From Nothopassalora personata (Eukaryota > Ascomycota > Dothideomycetes > Mycosphaerellales > Mycosphaerellaceae), in contig CM066290.1 of assembly GCA_033816765.1 (NCBI GenBank), forward strand, positions 1,240,001 to 1,304,000: 64,000 bases of DNA, written 5' to 3'. The notes beneath the pieces were generated by a model. The model saw only the letters and a program-made list of their open reading frames with translations, was not told where the DNA came from and made no database searches. Shown here in pieces: positions 1 to 12,551 of this stretch. Made by a program: the position numbers and the translations under genes. The stretch's first letter is position 1, and every line of letters begins with the position of its first letter.

Positions 1-1040
1 ATATTATACTTTACGCCTTTCCGGACGTACTCCGAGTAACACTTAAATCGAACGTCTACTATACATCGCGGACGACTCTTCCCTTTAGAAACCCGCGCCT
101 TTTAACAACCGGTATATAGAGACGGTATTTCGTAACCTTCGGACTCGATACCTAACGCTTAACGTTCTCGACGCTCTTAACAAGTTAGCGGCTCTCTACT
201 TATAGTACGATAAAAATAGACATACCGAAAAAATTAAGACTCGGGACGAGCTTAGCTAAGAGGAGGATAGTATTACGGTTTTAAAGAACGAGAAAGAGAG
301 AGTCCCGCGAGATACGTGCTAGGAATATAGAGACTAGAAGACAAGGTCTAATCGCTTAGACCTCTAACGCAATTAGGTTACGTACGCGACCGCGGCGAAC
401 CTACGTAGTCGAATACGTAAGGCTAGGCGACTAGATGACTAGACGACCGGTCGACTAGTCGAGTAGTCAACTATAGAGCTAAGATATAGATATAGTAATG
501 TCTCCTTTATATTTAGGAACGCTAGAGACCCTTATAGTTTTAATACGTTTAACTTATGTTACTATCTTACTAATTAGAATATACTCTTATCTTAATTATT
601 TATCTTCGCTTAGCTTACTCTAGTCTCTCTAAAGAATACCGCTACGTAACTTAACTTATCTCTTTTAAGACTAGCCCTAGAACGAGACATAATATACCCT
701 TACTTATAACGGCTATTTTATCGTTTAGTCCTAACTAGATCCTAAGAACCTTACTAAGACTCGATATAAGTATACCCTCTAGACTACTATTTACTACTAG
801 AACTACTAGAGCCTCTAGAACCCCTCTTATAGGAAGTCGAGTTAATTATAGTACCCTCCTAAAAGTCGTTATTAGTACTAAGACGCTATAGGAACTAACG
901 AATTAGGGTAGTAACCTTATCCTAAGAGAGGGAGTTAGAGAATAGGAGGCGAACCTTAAGGAGGATAGTTCTAAAACTATTACTAGGAGCCCTAGGGATG
1001 CTTAGGCGCTAGTCTATATTACTAGGGACAAGCTAGGTAG
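1..1040. mobile_element. RIP-degraded repeat, unclassified
   Basis: The sequence is dominated by TpA steps with almost no CpA or TpG, the RIP signature. From about 85 to 440 a plus-strand frame stays open apart from TAG/TAA codons and reads as a charged Lys/Glu/Arg-rich protein. I could not assign it to a family. From about 480 to 1040 the composition changes to denser TA, so two remnants may be joined here. It forms the left flank of the Gypsy insertion at 1041 and may belong to the same older element as 15526-16647 and 17935-18317. Confidence 0.6.
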
Positions 1041-1413
1041 TATTAACGACTAATGGGTTGTGTTAACCTTAGGTTTAGAGGGGGCGTCCCTTAGGTCCAA
1101 CTTGCCCCAATTTCATTTAGGTTTAATTGGACATTTAGGTAAGCTAGTAGGACCTAGTATAGCTATTAAAGATATATACTGCGTAGCTAAGTATTGTAAG
1201 CGTAGCATTAAGGCATCAATTCAATTCATACCTCTCGAGTAGAGGGCATAGGGGTTTAGGTCCGCTAATCCTCTTGTTTTATCTAGCTACTACGCTGCTC
1301 GTCACGTGACCTGATTTCCCGGTCCCGGGACCGGCAAATACCTCTACTTACATAAGCGCCGCTCCACACCACCACAACTCGGACAGGCCTACATAGGGTA
1401 GTTAGTAGACATA
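1041..1413 (+). repeat. 5' LTR of the Gypsy element
   Basis: This 373-bp direct repeat matches 15153-15525 with scattered C/T and G/A differences of the RIP type. It contains a GTCACGTGAC palindrome (E-box core CACGTG) at 1301-1310, followed at once by the 16-bp palindrome at 1319-1334. No convincing tRNA-complementary primer-binding site beginning TGG is visible just after 1413, so priming is unclear. Confidence 0.88.
1319..1334. promoter_or_regulatory. 16-bp palindrome, copy 1 (5' LTR)
   Basis: CCGGTCCCGGGACCGG is a perfect palindrome. Its flanks extend it to 26 bp with one mismatched pair (ATTTC on the left, CAAAT on the right). The same core recurs at 4689, 8525 and 15431. Confidence 0.7.
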
Positions 1414-1479
1414 ATTTTAGTAGTTAATGAGGGGGGTTGTTAAGTGTACACCCGGTAGCGTATTAGTATCTAGTTTATA

Positions 1480-1610
1480 AGGTTAAAATTACGGTTTAAG
1501 GTCTAAGGTTCACGGTCAAGGTTATTACTTAAGGTTAAGGTTTAAGGTTAAGGTTCACGGTTAAGGTCGACTAAGGTCGAAAACACTTAAGGTCTAAGGT
1601 ATTTAGCAAT
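1480..1610. repeat. Degenerate TTAAGG-like tandem repeat in the Gypsy leader
   Basis: Short degenerate units of the form AAGGTT / AAGGTTTA / AAGGTTCACGG recur about a dozen times just inside the 5' LTR. The array resembles a telomere-like repeat but is not the canonical TTAGGG of most filamentous fungi. Units may originally have contained CA (for example TCAAGG) before RIP changed them to TA. Its position in the untranslated leader suggests a packaging or structural role, which is inference. Confidence 0.55.
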
Positions 1611-1699
1611 AATCACGGTTACAAGGTCCTATTAAGTAACAACTAGTATTAGCACATTCTAAAGTAAGCACTACGTAATAATAGATACGGCTGCATTAC

Positions 1700-2960
1700 T
1701 AGAAAAACTTAGTACCTTTACCGACATAGGTAGAGGCTACGAATAGCCTATAAACCCTACGAAAATAGAAGGGGTCTATAGGGATTCTATCCCTTATAAG
1801 GGGATAGAGGAATCGGAGGAAGGGGAAACACCTAAATCTAGTAAAGAAGGGAGGAGCGGAACTAGCGCCGCTAAATTGGGTATAGGTGTAGGAACGAACA
1901 GTACAATTGGAATAGATGCTATAACTGCCCTTTTTAGACGATTAGCAGTAGCAATAGAAAACGCTAGCCCTCGCTTTCCACCTCTAGGAGGTGCTAAGAA
2001 TCCGTTCTTTAATAGCACTAATGCTACTAAGTTCTAGGAGCGGTTTAGCGACCTAATAGACTAGTATCCGCCTCGGGCATCTATTAAGAAGGATAATTTC
2101 TAGGGCAGGTTTAAGCGCAATTGCAAAACTACTATCCGGCGCGTAGTTATGAGGCTGCCTAGGTGGCTTACTAATAAGGCACGTTTTAGGAGGGCGTTCT
2201 TATTAGAGTTCTTAAGGTTTAACGCCTACTCGATGTTAGGGAGTCGGGAATATCTTAAGGAGATTATTAGGGCGCAGTAAGGCAAGAGGCCTAAAGAACA
2301 AGATGTGAAGGAATTCATCCGCCTATTTGTATCCTCAAGTGACCTAATTGAACCTAAGGATTTAGATAACAGCTCCCGGAGTCGCCTCCTCCTTTAGGGA
2401 TTGCTAGAGGTAGTCGCGAAAGCGGTCTACAAGGCTTGCGGGCTTTACCTAAAGTAACCTAAGAAGTTTAGGGACTTTTAGAGGATTCTCGATGAAGCTA
2501 CTAGTATCGTAGATAGTAAGGAGGGATAGAAAGCTATGTATATAGATTTCCCTCTTACTTTACCTTAGCTACACCGCTTAGTCGTAAAGTAAATGCCGCG
2601 CCTTAAGCCTAAGATTAACACGCTTAAGAAGGCTACCTCTAGGACTATTATTAATGATAACCTAATCTAGAAGGTAGCTAAAATAAGCATACGTGCATAC
2701 TAGCGCGGTCGCGTCGCGGACGCGGGTACCTTCTACCCGAGCAAGAATTAACGCTCTATGTAACCGGAGAGGCACGACCTAGATACTAAACTGTAGGTTT
2801 ACGTAATGTAGCGTCCCCTATCGTAGAATCGCGAACAGTCTAAAGCGATGGATGGTTATTGCTACAACTGTAGCAGTTCGAAGCACTAGGCTAGCAATTG
2901 TAGGGCGATAAGGTCCTTAATATCCCGGGGCTACGTATACCTCGCCCCGAACAACTAGTA
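1700..2960 (+). pseudogene. Gypsy gag with CCHC knuckle, RIP-inactivated
   Basis: A plus-strand frame stays open except for TAG/TAA codons at positions expected for Gln or Trp. It ends with a retroviral-type zinc knuckle (C-x2-C-x4-H-x4-C) at 2860-2901, in which the codon after the histidine is TAG, probably from TGG. Upstream is an arginine/lysine-rich capsid-like region. The frame continues downstream as charged sequence towards the protease. Gag would form the virus-like particle of the element. The start codon is not certain. Confidence 0.7.
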
Positions 2961-4139
2961 GTATCTAGGGAAAGAAGGCAATCCACGTCCTACTAAGTTT
3001 AACTTTCGGAGGGACTACAGTAAACCGAAACTGCTCTACATACTCCCTCTACTCGAAGAACATTATAGGCCGATCGAGTTTAATAACTAGTATAAGATTC
3101 CCGCACTACGTAAGTAATAGATAGGTAGGGACTATACTAGGGTAATAAAGGTCACGCCTCCTAATCATTCTAAGCCCCCTCCTAACTTTAGGCATTTAAT
3201 AGAGTATAGCCCTTAGGACGTACGGTCTAGCTAAACGGAGAAGGCTACTAGGACATATTAGGTCTCATTCGGAGAAAGTAAAGCGGAGTAGGCGATCGAC
3301 TTAGGCGAACTTAACGAGGTATCTACCTATCCTATGTAGTCTAATAAAGTGAAAGGGAAGGCACCCGTAGGCATTCTAAAGAATCCGTACCCGAGGACCC
3401 GGTCCTTAGCCTAGGATCTACGAGCCCGAGCTAAGGCTACTAAGAAAGTTCGCCTACAATTAGAATAGGAGATCCGGTAAGCTGAGATTAACTAGTAGGA
3501 GGTTGAAATGATTAACGAAGTTAGTGCTTAAATGAGCGAAACTCAATCATTAGCTAAATCCGGGGTAACCCTAGGAAGGGGAAATAATGCCTAAGTAAAT
3601 AGATTAGGGAACGATGCTAACAAAGGACTGCCTAAGGATATGCCTATTAGTCCCGTGAACGCCCCCTTCGCATAAAGGAAGCGTATGTAGAATGCTAAGA
3701 CTATAAGGATTAACAACTACGTCCGATAATATAGTTTAGCTAGTAATAGCCCGGTTATAAAGGAAGAGGGTATTATCTACTAGATTAATTAGATCCTCTA
3801 GATAACGTTTCCTAATGTAAACGCCTAAGACCAGTTTCGATATAGTCGCTAGTTCGAGGCTGCCCTCTTCGGTCGCGTTGCTAACACCCCCGCTCTTTAG
3901 GAGAAGCTTGCTATAGTGCGACGTCTTATAGGAAAGGACCCTAAGGTTCGTACTAGACAAGTGGTTACCTATAAAGATGAACCTAAGTATAATAAGGAGG
4001 TCTTCCGCGAAGATAGTTAGGCCTAGTATGTCGGAGTGTATTTAACTATGCTTTACTCTAAGGGTGCGGTCCCTGCTACTAAGCTATATAAGGGCGTTAA
4101 GAAAATCGGGCTCTCTAGTATCCTTAACAACTTTACTAT

Positions 4140-7100
4140 AGTCCCTAGTCCTTAGGTAGTAGCGGAGTTTAGGATAAATAAGAACTAGATTAGGTGCCTA
4201 ATTAATAAGGGTTCCGAGGTAAATATCATCGGCTAGAGGAACGCTTATAGGTTTAGGTTACTAGTAATGTCGAGTACTTAGCTTACCTTTCGAGGTGCTA
4301 GAGGGCGGGCCCAGTTTAAAGGTATTATAGGCAATTTGGATGTTTAGGTATTTAGGGTTTACTACTAAGTAGACATGTTTATCTCCTCGGATCTAAACTT
4401 ACTAACAATCCTAGGACGTCCGTAGGCCCGTAAGGTACGACTTACTGCCCGTAACTGCGATAATAGTTCATGGGAGGGGACTATTGCTAGCCGTAAAGGT
4501 AAAAGTGTTATGTTTACTGCCCTAGTTAGCTCGGACAGGTGCAAGACCCTTTAAGAACTGTTAAAAGCGTCGGGAAATGGAAGGGTAGGTTAAGTTACGG
4601 CGCTTAACCTACCGACTTGCTAAAGCCGGATTTAACAAAATCGGTAAGGTTCTCGTACTATCTCGGAGAAACCTCGGACTTTAATTTACCGGTCCCGGGA
4701 CCGGTAAATAGCTATAGTAAGGAAAACGGATACGACTACGACACGACGTATCTATAGGAACCCGGCAAGGCTCTAACGCCTAGCAACCATTTAGCTTACT
4801 TATTAGGATTACTTAGGACTACTAGAATAAAGGAACGAGTTGCAGAAATTGGAATAGGCGTGTTCGAGGGAGATTCTATTACTAACGTTTATTTAGTTTA
4901 AGGGGATTAGCCCTCCGAGATCCTAAGGCAATCTACATTAAATGCTTAGGCGCGGAAGCAACAAGTAGGCTAACATATAGCTAACATTAGGATGCCGTAG
5001 GTCTTTACGATGTATAAGCGTAAGGCGGACAAGAAGAAGCTAGTAGACGCGAGCGTTTACGAACGCCTAGAATCACGAGTTAAGGGGGATATAGAATAGA
5101 AGCGTAGGGTACTATACCTAGAATCTAAGATGCCTAAAGGACAAGGACCGTTCGATGGAAAGTACTTAACTAAGAAATTCTTAAGTATTAAGCGAGGTAG
5201 CCGGATCACGCTAGAACGACTTACCTTAATTAAGGTTAGTATTAAGCTATTACTAATAGAGCGGGCCTTATTCGATAAGATGCTCTACAACCGGGAGGCA
5301 GTCCTCGCTTAGGATTTCAGTTATATGAGGCAAATTAGGCACGACGTTATGCTACCCTAGAAGATTAACACGGTCCCTTATAGGCTATAGTAGGCACGCC
5401 CTATCCGGTTATACCTAAGTCTTAGGGCAATTGTTAAGCGCATAATTAGAGCCCGGATTAAGAACAACATCCTAGAGTACTTATAAGGGGCATATTCCAA
5501 TAGCTAGTTCCTAGTCGTAAAGAAGGTTAATACCTCTAGAAGCGATGTGCCATATCGGTTAATTAACTTAGCTATGCTCCTAAATGAGGTTACTATACGC
5601 GATACTAACATTCCACCGGGCACGGATAGCTTCTTAGAGGATTTTGCCGGGTACCGAGTCGCTTCACTTATGGACCTGTTTTTAGGTTATAATTAGATCA
5701 CTTTAGATGAGTCCTACCGGGACTTAACAGCCTTTATAACCCCTCTTAGCCTAGTACGTAACACGACTCTACCTTAAGGAGCTACTAATTCAGTTGCTTA
5801 GTTCGTGCGTGCGGTAATAAAGATTCTACTTAATTATATCTCGTATTAAGCGAAGCCGTTTCTCGATAATATCGGTATTAAGGGACTAACTAAGGAGTAT
5901 AGGAATGTAGAAGTAGAGCCTAGGTTAAGGAAATAGGTCGTTAAGCATATCGTTTCCCTAGATCTAGTTCTTACTAACCTAGAAAGAGCTGGTGCGGTAG
6001 TTGCTAGAGGCAAATCCTAATGGTTATACGAAAAGCTTAAGATTGTTAGGTACGTTACTAGGCCGGATGGTCGCTATCCTAATCTAAAGGTTATAGCTAA
6101 GATCCTAGATTAGCCTACGCCTACCTATATTAAGGAGGTCCGCACCTATGTAGGGCTATATGTGTACTTCCGGATATAGATTCCCTAGTTCGTTATTATT
6201 GCTCGACTAATGTATAAGCTACTAAAGAAGGACGCCGAGTTCACCTAGATAGAAAATGAGCAGTTCTTAAAAGAGGAGGTTACTAGATATCTTATGTAGG
6301 CTCTAGCCTTAGTTACCCTCTACTACTTACCTAGTGCTAGGTCTATCTTTGTCTTAGTTAATGCTAGCGGCACTAGATGGGGATGTATCGTTTCTTAAGA
6401 ATTAATAGATAGTACCCGACGGCGTTACCCGGTGCGGTATAAGAGCGGAATCTAGAACGCGTTAGAATCTAGATATAATGCTAGTAAGCGGGAATGCCTT
6501 AGGGTCCTTAAGGGGCTTAAGAAGATCTAGAGATATATTACTAGCGTTAATTTTGTCCTTAAGGTTAATACTAAGACACTTGTATAGTAGCTTAACCGGC
6601 CGGCTTCGGACCTACCGAACTCGGCAATGGCCCGGTAGGTCGCATGGATTAGGTTATTTACGTTCGAGGTAAAGCACGTTACGGGGATTAGACACACTAG
6701 CCTAGATGCCCTATCTCGTAGGCCCTCTACACCTTAGGAACCTAGGGAAGCTAACGAAGACAAAAACGAAGTCGACTAGATAATTAATAATAAGCTATTC
6801 GGGTACCCGGAGCCGGTCGACACCTATCTAGTTAAAATCCGGAAAACACGACATCTCGGGGACTAATATTCTAAGGGCTCTTAGTAGCTTACTTAGGTTA
6901 TAGAAACTAGGACCCGGCCCGATAGTGTTACCCGTACTAAGTACCGCCGACTAGTAAAGAAGAGCGTCAATTTCTTTATCCGGGACTAATTGCTGTTCTT
7001 CTAGAAGCGCCGAGGAGTACCGTTACAACTTGTGATTAACGATAATGAGGCTTAGAAGAAGATCGTTATAGAGTACTATAAGAGACACGGTTACCGCAGC

Positions 7101-8400
7101 GCTAAGGTCGTGTATAACCTTATTTCCGATCGGTATTACTAGGACGGGTACTTTGCCGATGTCTCTACGTAGGTTCGAAGTTATACTCCTTATAGGTTTC
7201 GCGAAGGCAACTAGCGCGCTAGTGAGCTTTACTTATCGAGCCCTTAGGTTATTAGTGAGAAGTAGTACTCGGACCCCGTCTAGGTGTATAAAAATAGATA
7301 CCTCCTAGTTGCGCGCGAAGCACTTAGCAACTAGATCGAGGCTAGAGTAATAAGGGCACCTCCTAGCTCCAAGACGGTTACTAAGTTTCTATACGAAGAT
7401 GTCTTCTATAGGCACGGCTACTATACTGAAATTGTGCTTAATAACGCTACGGTTTATGCGGCTAAGGTTAAGCGGTTACTCGTAGGGCTTAGTGTTCGAA
7501 GGATTCGAATATTACCGTACTATCCGTAGTCTAATGCTCCGGTCGAGGCTAGATACCGTCCGATTCTTATAGCGTTAGTAAAGCTTATAAGGAACACATA
7601 CCGCGGATAGGAACAATGGGTACCCGCTATGTTATAGGCTAATAGGACCACGACCTATCGTACTACTAGAATGACGCTAGCTTAGGTCCTATATAGCTAT
7701 CGCACGATTCTGCTAATTGAGGTTAAGCACCCGACGTAGGCGAATTACTAATAGGGATCGGTAAGAACGACTAAGGACCTGCTTGCTATACGTGCGCGTC
7801 AACTCTAGGCTCGAGACCTTAGTTTAGAAGAGCTACATGCTCGAAGGAAGCGACTAAGAGAACTTAGTAAGGAGTACTTTAATTCTTACCGGAATGTTAA
7901 CTCTATTAGTTTCTAGAAGGGCGACCTTATTATAAGATTCGACAAGCTATATAAGGATGACTTCTTACGTAAGATCGGTTACCGATAGTAAGGTCTATAT
8001 CGGGTGTCTAGTGTCTCTAGGGAATTTAGTACCTATATTCTTAAGGAACTTAATAGCACGCTAATAAAGGGTGTTTAGGTACGAGAAAACCTTAAGCTAG
8101 TTCTAGAACTTCGCCCGGATAACATAGGAGTACTAAGCTTAGATAATGGGACCGATCTCGTAATAGGGGAGGGAGAAGTCGCTAATAGCGTCGCTAATAG
8201 CGAAGACAGTAGTAATTCGAACGAGATCGAGCCTATCGCCGACGAAGACGTACTACCTGTAGGAGTTGACGAAAGGGGATCGTATCCTAAACCGGAATCT
8301 AAGAAGCTATAGGTTAGGCCTTATAACCTTTCTACAGCCGAAATTTCACAGTTTAGTAGGATCGAGGCTAAGAACTAATTAGTTAGCAATAGCGTACGGA
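4140..8400 (+). pseudogene. Gypsy pol (protease, RT, RNase H, integrase), RIP-inactivated
   Basis: Domains in order: an aspartic-protease-like motif near 4200-4230 (KGSEVNII, with the usual Asp apparently changed to Asn); Ty3-type RT at about 5400-5900, with the MDLF-GY-Q-LDE block at 5670-5715 and the LPQGATNS-type block near 5770 (TAA in place of Gln); and the catalytic F-L-D-D motif read as FLDN at 5859-5870. RNase H follows at about 6340-6720 (ASGT-WGC, first Asp changed to Asn). The integrase has an HHCC-like zinc domain at about 7080-7200 and a core at about 7300-7750 with a PYYPQSN block. Many in-frame TAG/TAA codons replace Gln/Trp. D-to-N and S-to-L changes also fit C-to-T RIP on either strand. 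The enzyme is not functional. Confidence 0.85.
4684..4709. promoter_or_regulatory. 26-bp palindrome, copy 2 (between gag and pol)
   Basis: A perfect 26-bp palindrome made of the 16-bp core CCGGTCCCGGGACCGG with ATTTA/TAAAT arms. The arms are what RIP would make of ATTTG/CAAAT, and the LTR copies still carry CAAAT on the right. It lies in the 5' part of the pol region, between the protease-like motif and RT. Confidence 0.75.
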
Positions 8401-8519
8401 GTTCACTTCCCTTAGGCATGTGTTGCATATGCCCTTCAGTTTATTAAGCTGATTCGGTTATCTAGACTTCACTTTATAGGGTGTTCTTACCTTAGTTAGA
8501 CCTTAGTTAGTAGAGTTAC

Positions 8520-8545
8520 ATTTACCGGTCCCGGGACCGGTAAAT
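8520..8545. promoter_or_regulatory. 26-bp palindrome, copy 3 (between pol and ORF3)
   Basis: Identical over 26 bp to the palindrome at 4684-4709. It lies after the integrase region and about 0.4-0.6 kb before the third coding region, in the same relative place as the LTR copy has to gag. Confidence 0.75.
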
Positions 8546-10490
8546 CGGATTACGTAATAGCGTAGCATGCCTCTACCGAATGCTTACCTAGGTAGTCACT
8601 AGCACTGGTTTTCGGTTACATGTAGGGTTATCGGACCTTTAGTATAACCTTAATAGCACTGCTCTTACCACTTATAAGACCGGTCTCGGCGCTACTGCCT
8701 TATAACGGTTATAGGAACATACGCTAAGAGGCATACTTAAGCGCAGCTCTCTACCTACTACTTCCTCTCTTTTTCTTTAAACACTAACACTATTACTAGA
8801 GCTACTAACACATCTATCTACTACTACTATACACATTACACGGTTCTTTAGCCTCTCTCTCTTCACGACCTTAACCTTCTTTAAAGCCCCTACCCCTAAC
8901 ACTAAGCTTTTAAAGCTTACTAACACTTTAGAGTAGCATTACGAGATAGCTAGCTCTTACGATCTTACTACTAGCGAATCCTAGTTATTATAGCTTTAGC
9001 TAGTCTATCGTTACGCCCGGCTAGCTCGAGCATAGCGCTCACTAGTACTGTTACTAGGCTTACCCGCCTACCTTAGACCTTATTCGAGTCCCTTCGCCTA
9101 CCGGACAACGTTAAGCATGTCCTTGCTAACACGAACACGCCAAAGTCCGCCGCTAATATTATGTTCCGAGAGCTCAGTCCTTAGAAGCGGGTTGAGGTAT
9201 TAAAGGACTTCTATAAGGGCTTCGAGAAGGTGTTCGAAGACTACTCCGTCTAGGTTAACCTGTTTTTTGAGGAAGTTGAGAGCGGCATAGGCAAGAGCTA
9301 CTAGGATGAATTCCTTAGTAATAAGAAGCTTAATGTCTTGTTTCCTATTATCGGCAAGATTCGTAAGACCGGTTTAGAGATTCGTAACCGAGAGAAGACT
9401 CTTCGAGCTACGCTTACCCGCTACTAGCTATAGTAGATAGATAACAAGATTCTTAATCGACGCGTTATCTCCGAGCTTTACAGTACTAATAGCGGGCGCC
9501 GCTAGTTCACGGCCTTTATTAATAAGTACCTAGACTGTTAAGATGTAGCATCTTAAGGGGAGCTAACAGTTAGGTTGTAATCTAATAGCCTAAGGCATCT
9601 ACGATGACTCAGCTTATTGGAAGACACCTTCTCTCCCCTTTAGCTTAGATAGACATCTAACACAATCAACACATTAGTTCCTAATATATTGCTGTATGCC
9701 CTGTGGCTATTAGCTAGTTGAAGATTAATCTCTTACTCTACTCCGCTGCTAACTACGTATCCTGTAAGGTCTTAACTTAACATAGACTATAGTAGGGCTG
9801 TTAGTAGAATTTAGAGGGCATTAATCTGGCGTATAAGGATCGGCCGTAAGGGCATAGATCGTAAGCGAATTCTAGAGCCTAGTGATCTTACCCGGTGCGA
9901 TAGGGAGGCTAAAGCACGTAGCATTAATCCGCAGTCGGCTAAGAGTAGGGAGATTATTAGAAGACACCGCCTAGCCGTCTATAAGGATAGCCTTCTATAC
10001 TTTATAGAGGATACTATTACTAAGAAGTCCGCGTCCCTAGAGGACAGTATAGATTAACCTAGACCATCTAGCTAGCAATAGCCTTAGCCACGTTAGCTAC
10101 TACCGGGTAGTAAAGGTAAAGAACGTGTAAAGAGTACTACGCTAACTCTACTAGCCTCTACTTAGCCTACAGTCCTATCGAGAGGAGGTCGTAAGTCGAG
10201 TCGACTTAAGTAGCTCCGTATAGGCGAGAGTATAGGTAAGGGTATAACTGCGCCTACTCAATCCTCGCCTAACCGAACGCTAGACGGCGCTTCTATACGC
10301 GAAGGCAGTCCGCTAGGTACACCGGTTAGCACCCTACGATCTACTCCGGCCCTAACTAAGAATAGCAATCCGATACTCACTATGTCACCTTCGGCTGTGA
10401 TTAGGGATGTATTAGTCTTTAAGGATTAGATCCTTAAGAAGACGAGGCCCTCCGGATTAAGCGCGCTAACTGCACCTATAATGAGCGGTA

Positions 10491-10806
10491 TGTTACGGTC
10501 CGGTACGATCGTGCACGTGGAAGAACTTCATTCGTTGGGAATAGGGACACGCGCTGCCAATGAGCGGGCGCTCTTGTGTGACTCATAGCAGAGCGCTCTT
10601 AGTGCTCTACCGAGAGAGCAGGACAGACCGCGCCAAGACATGGCACTATATAGACGACGCTCTTTTGCAAGTAGATAGGAGCTTCGTGCTCAACTCATTT
10701 TAAGTATACACCATATACTGTTTGGGACCACTACCTTCTCAACGAGTCAGAGACATCACTGCAAAGATCCAAGCCCAGTTGGGATAACGTACAGCGGTTC
10801 CTAACA
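10491..10806 (+). repeat. 5' LTR of the Gag-only element
   Basis: 316 bp, TG..CA ends, no difference seen from 12552-12867. It contains GCACGTGG near its start and a TATATA-like stretch (about 10649) that could serve as a promoter. Confidence 0.92.
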
Positions 10807-10838
10807 ACTTTGAGCACCACCACCAGGGCCCTTTGCAT

Positions 10839-11831
10839 ATGTCTGGGAGAGACGCTACCCGGAGTCCGTCACGACAACAGCCACAGTCAACTGGCATCAC
10901 GGAACGAATGAGCGAAATGTCGATTACAGGAAGCAGCAAGAACAACAACACTCCTATGGGTATGCTGAACCCATTGGACCACCACCGTGCACCTAAGGTG
11001 TCTACGCCGGAGACGTTCGACGGGACCAAGGACAAACTGGAGGCTTTTCAACTGCAGGTTCAGTTGTACCTTCACTTCAACGCACACCAGTTTCAAGGCG
11101 AGGCCAGCAAGGTCTTGTACGCCGCATCCTTCCTACGAGGAAAAGCAGCTAGAGGATTCCGACCATACCTCAAGGACTGGCTACACAACCAGGGCGAGGG
11201 AGAAACACCGAAAACGGAAACTCGAAAAATTTTCCACGACTACGACGAGTTTGAGACGAAACTCGATGATCTATACGGGATACCAAATGAGGAGGTATAC
11301 GCCGACCGACATATCCGACAACTTCGACAGACTACTTCTGTAGCGCTGTACGCCTCAGAATTCCAAGGATATGCCGCCGACCTGGAATGGAACGACGCAG
11401 CTTTGCGATCGCAGTTCTACCTCGGGCTGAAAGACAACGTCAAAGCCGAACTATCCCGAAACGCCAGCGTCGTTACGCTAGGGGCGATGATCAAGGCAGC
11501 AAAGGAGATCGACGAAAGGCTCCAGGAGTTGAGGTACGACCGACACGTACAGCCTGGATACCAGAGACCCGCCGCGGGCGGAAGAGGGGGCTTCAAGGCC
11601 AGAAGTCAGGACCCTAATGGTTACGGAGACCCAATGGAATTGGACGTAACGGAACGTAGGACAGGAAGGGGGCTGAAGAGCAAAGGTTCCACCTGCTACG
11701 TATGTGGCGAGCAAGGCCATTTTGCAAGGAACTGCAAGAAAAAGAACATGGTTAGCCGCGAGTTCAACGCAATGATTCGCGAAGAGAATACATACCAGGA
11801 ATGCGAGAACTTCTTCTCGAAATCTGCCTAG
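10839..11831 (+). CDS. gag: Retrotransposon Gag with CCHC zinc knuckle
   Basis: An intact 330-residue ORF. The first ATG is at 10839, 32 bp after the 5' LTR. The N-terminal third is polar. The middle (about residues 50-220) has the alpha-helical character and the tryptophan/phenylalanine-spaced pattern of Ty3/Gypsy capsid domains (Retrotrans_gag type). A Gly/Arg-rich stretch follows, then a C-x2-C-x4-H-x4-C knuckle at about residues 286-299 for RNA binding. The ORF stops with no pol reading frame behind it. Intactness with LTRs that look identical implies recent activity, presumably using protease and RT from another element (inference). Confidence 0.9.
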   Translation: MSGRDATRSPSRQQPQSTGITERMSEMSITGSSKNNNTPMGMLNPLDHHRAPKVSTPETFDGTKDKLEAFQLQVQLYLHFNAHQFQGEASKVLYAASFLRGKAARGFRPYLKDWLHNQGEGETPKTETRKIFHDYDEFETKLDDLYGIPNEEVYADRHIRQLRQTTSVALYASEFQGYAADLEWNDAALRSQFYLGLKDNVKAELSRNASVVTLGAMIKAAKEIDERLQELRYDRHVQPGYQRPAAGGRGGFKARSQDPNGYGDPMELDVTERRTGRGLKSKGSTCYVCGEQGHFARNCKKKNMVSREFNAMIREENTYQECENFFSKSA

Positions 11832-11943
11832 CAGAAACAACCTGAGGACAGCAAGGCATCAAACAGCGGCTTCTTGATTTGATGACCTAGGACACAGAAG
11901 TCAACACAACGACACGGGACAAATGACTACTGGATATCACGAC

Positions 11944-12444
11944 TTACGACGGATGGCCATCGGGCCACGAGAACGGAGAAGCGAGGCCGGCTCCAAGAAG
12001 ATCGCTCTCGAGACCAGGGAAGTCCGACAGTTCGGGGTCGTTCGGATCGAACTCTGTGTTGGCGGCGAGGTGGGCTACTTCCTCGTCGACCCGGGAGTTA
12101 TTCATGTTTCGAACCTCGCGATTGCGACGGATCCGCTGACGGAGAGCCTCGATCTTTCGGAAAATGTCTTCCGCGGAAATCTTGAGCCGCTCTATCTCCT
12201 GCTCGTCTGACTCGATCTTCTCTGTCAACTCTTCCACGACGCGGTCGAGTTTCTCGAGGGAGGAGGTGACACAAGGTTTCCCGAGGCGGGTGCAGTTGGC
12301 ACAAGACATGATGGAAAAATCGGCAATGTAAACGCAGGGGCGCTGATTCCGGCAACAGTGGTCGCAAGGTTTAGAAGGAACAAAGGGATCAGCAAAGATT
12401 TTAGCAAGACGACGTTTTTTGCGCTGGGCGGAGGACGAAGACAT
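11944..12444 (-). CDS. Antisense Cys-rich coiled-coil protein of the Gag-only element
   Basis: A 166-residue ORF on the strand opposite gag, starting at an ATG and ending 113 bp from the gag stop, so the two are convergent. It opens with a basic patch (QRKKRRLAK, about residues 7-15) that could act as a nuclear-localisation or nucleic-acid-binding signal. Six cysteines follow between about residues 27 and 58 (C-x2-C-C-x5-C, then C-x2-C-x6-C), similar in spacing to a fungal Zn2Cys6 half-site but not a canonical match. A heptad-like helix with many Leu/Ile/Glu (about residues 63-110) predicts a coiled coil, and the C-terminus is acidic. A sense overlap with a real gag cannot explain it, because gag has already stopped. 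The function is unknown. A captured DNA-binding or silencing-related gene is one idea. Confidence 0.65.
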   Translation of the reverse strand: MSSSSAQRKKRRLAKIFADPFVPSKPCDHCCRNQRPCVYIADFSIMSCANCTRLGKPCVTSSLEKLDRVVEELTEKIESDEQEIERLKISAEDIFRKIEALRQRIRRNREVRNMNNSRVDEEVAHLAANTEFDPNDPELSDFPGLESDLLGAGLASPFSWPDGHPS

Positions 12445-12551
12445 GGTAAGAAAAGGGTGGTTGCGGAATTTGAATTTCGGAGGACAGGACCTACTTATGA
12501 CTAACGAACGACACGTGATCGCTGGGGCATCGATCCTAGGGAGGGGGATGG

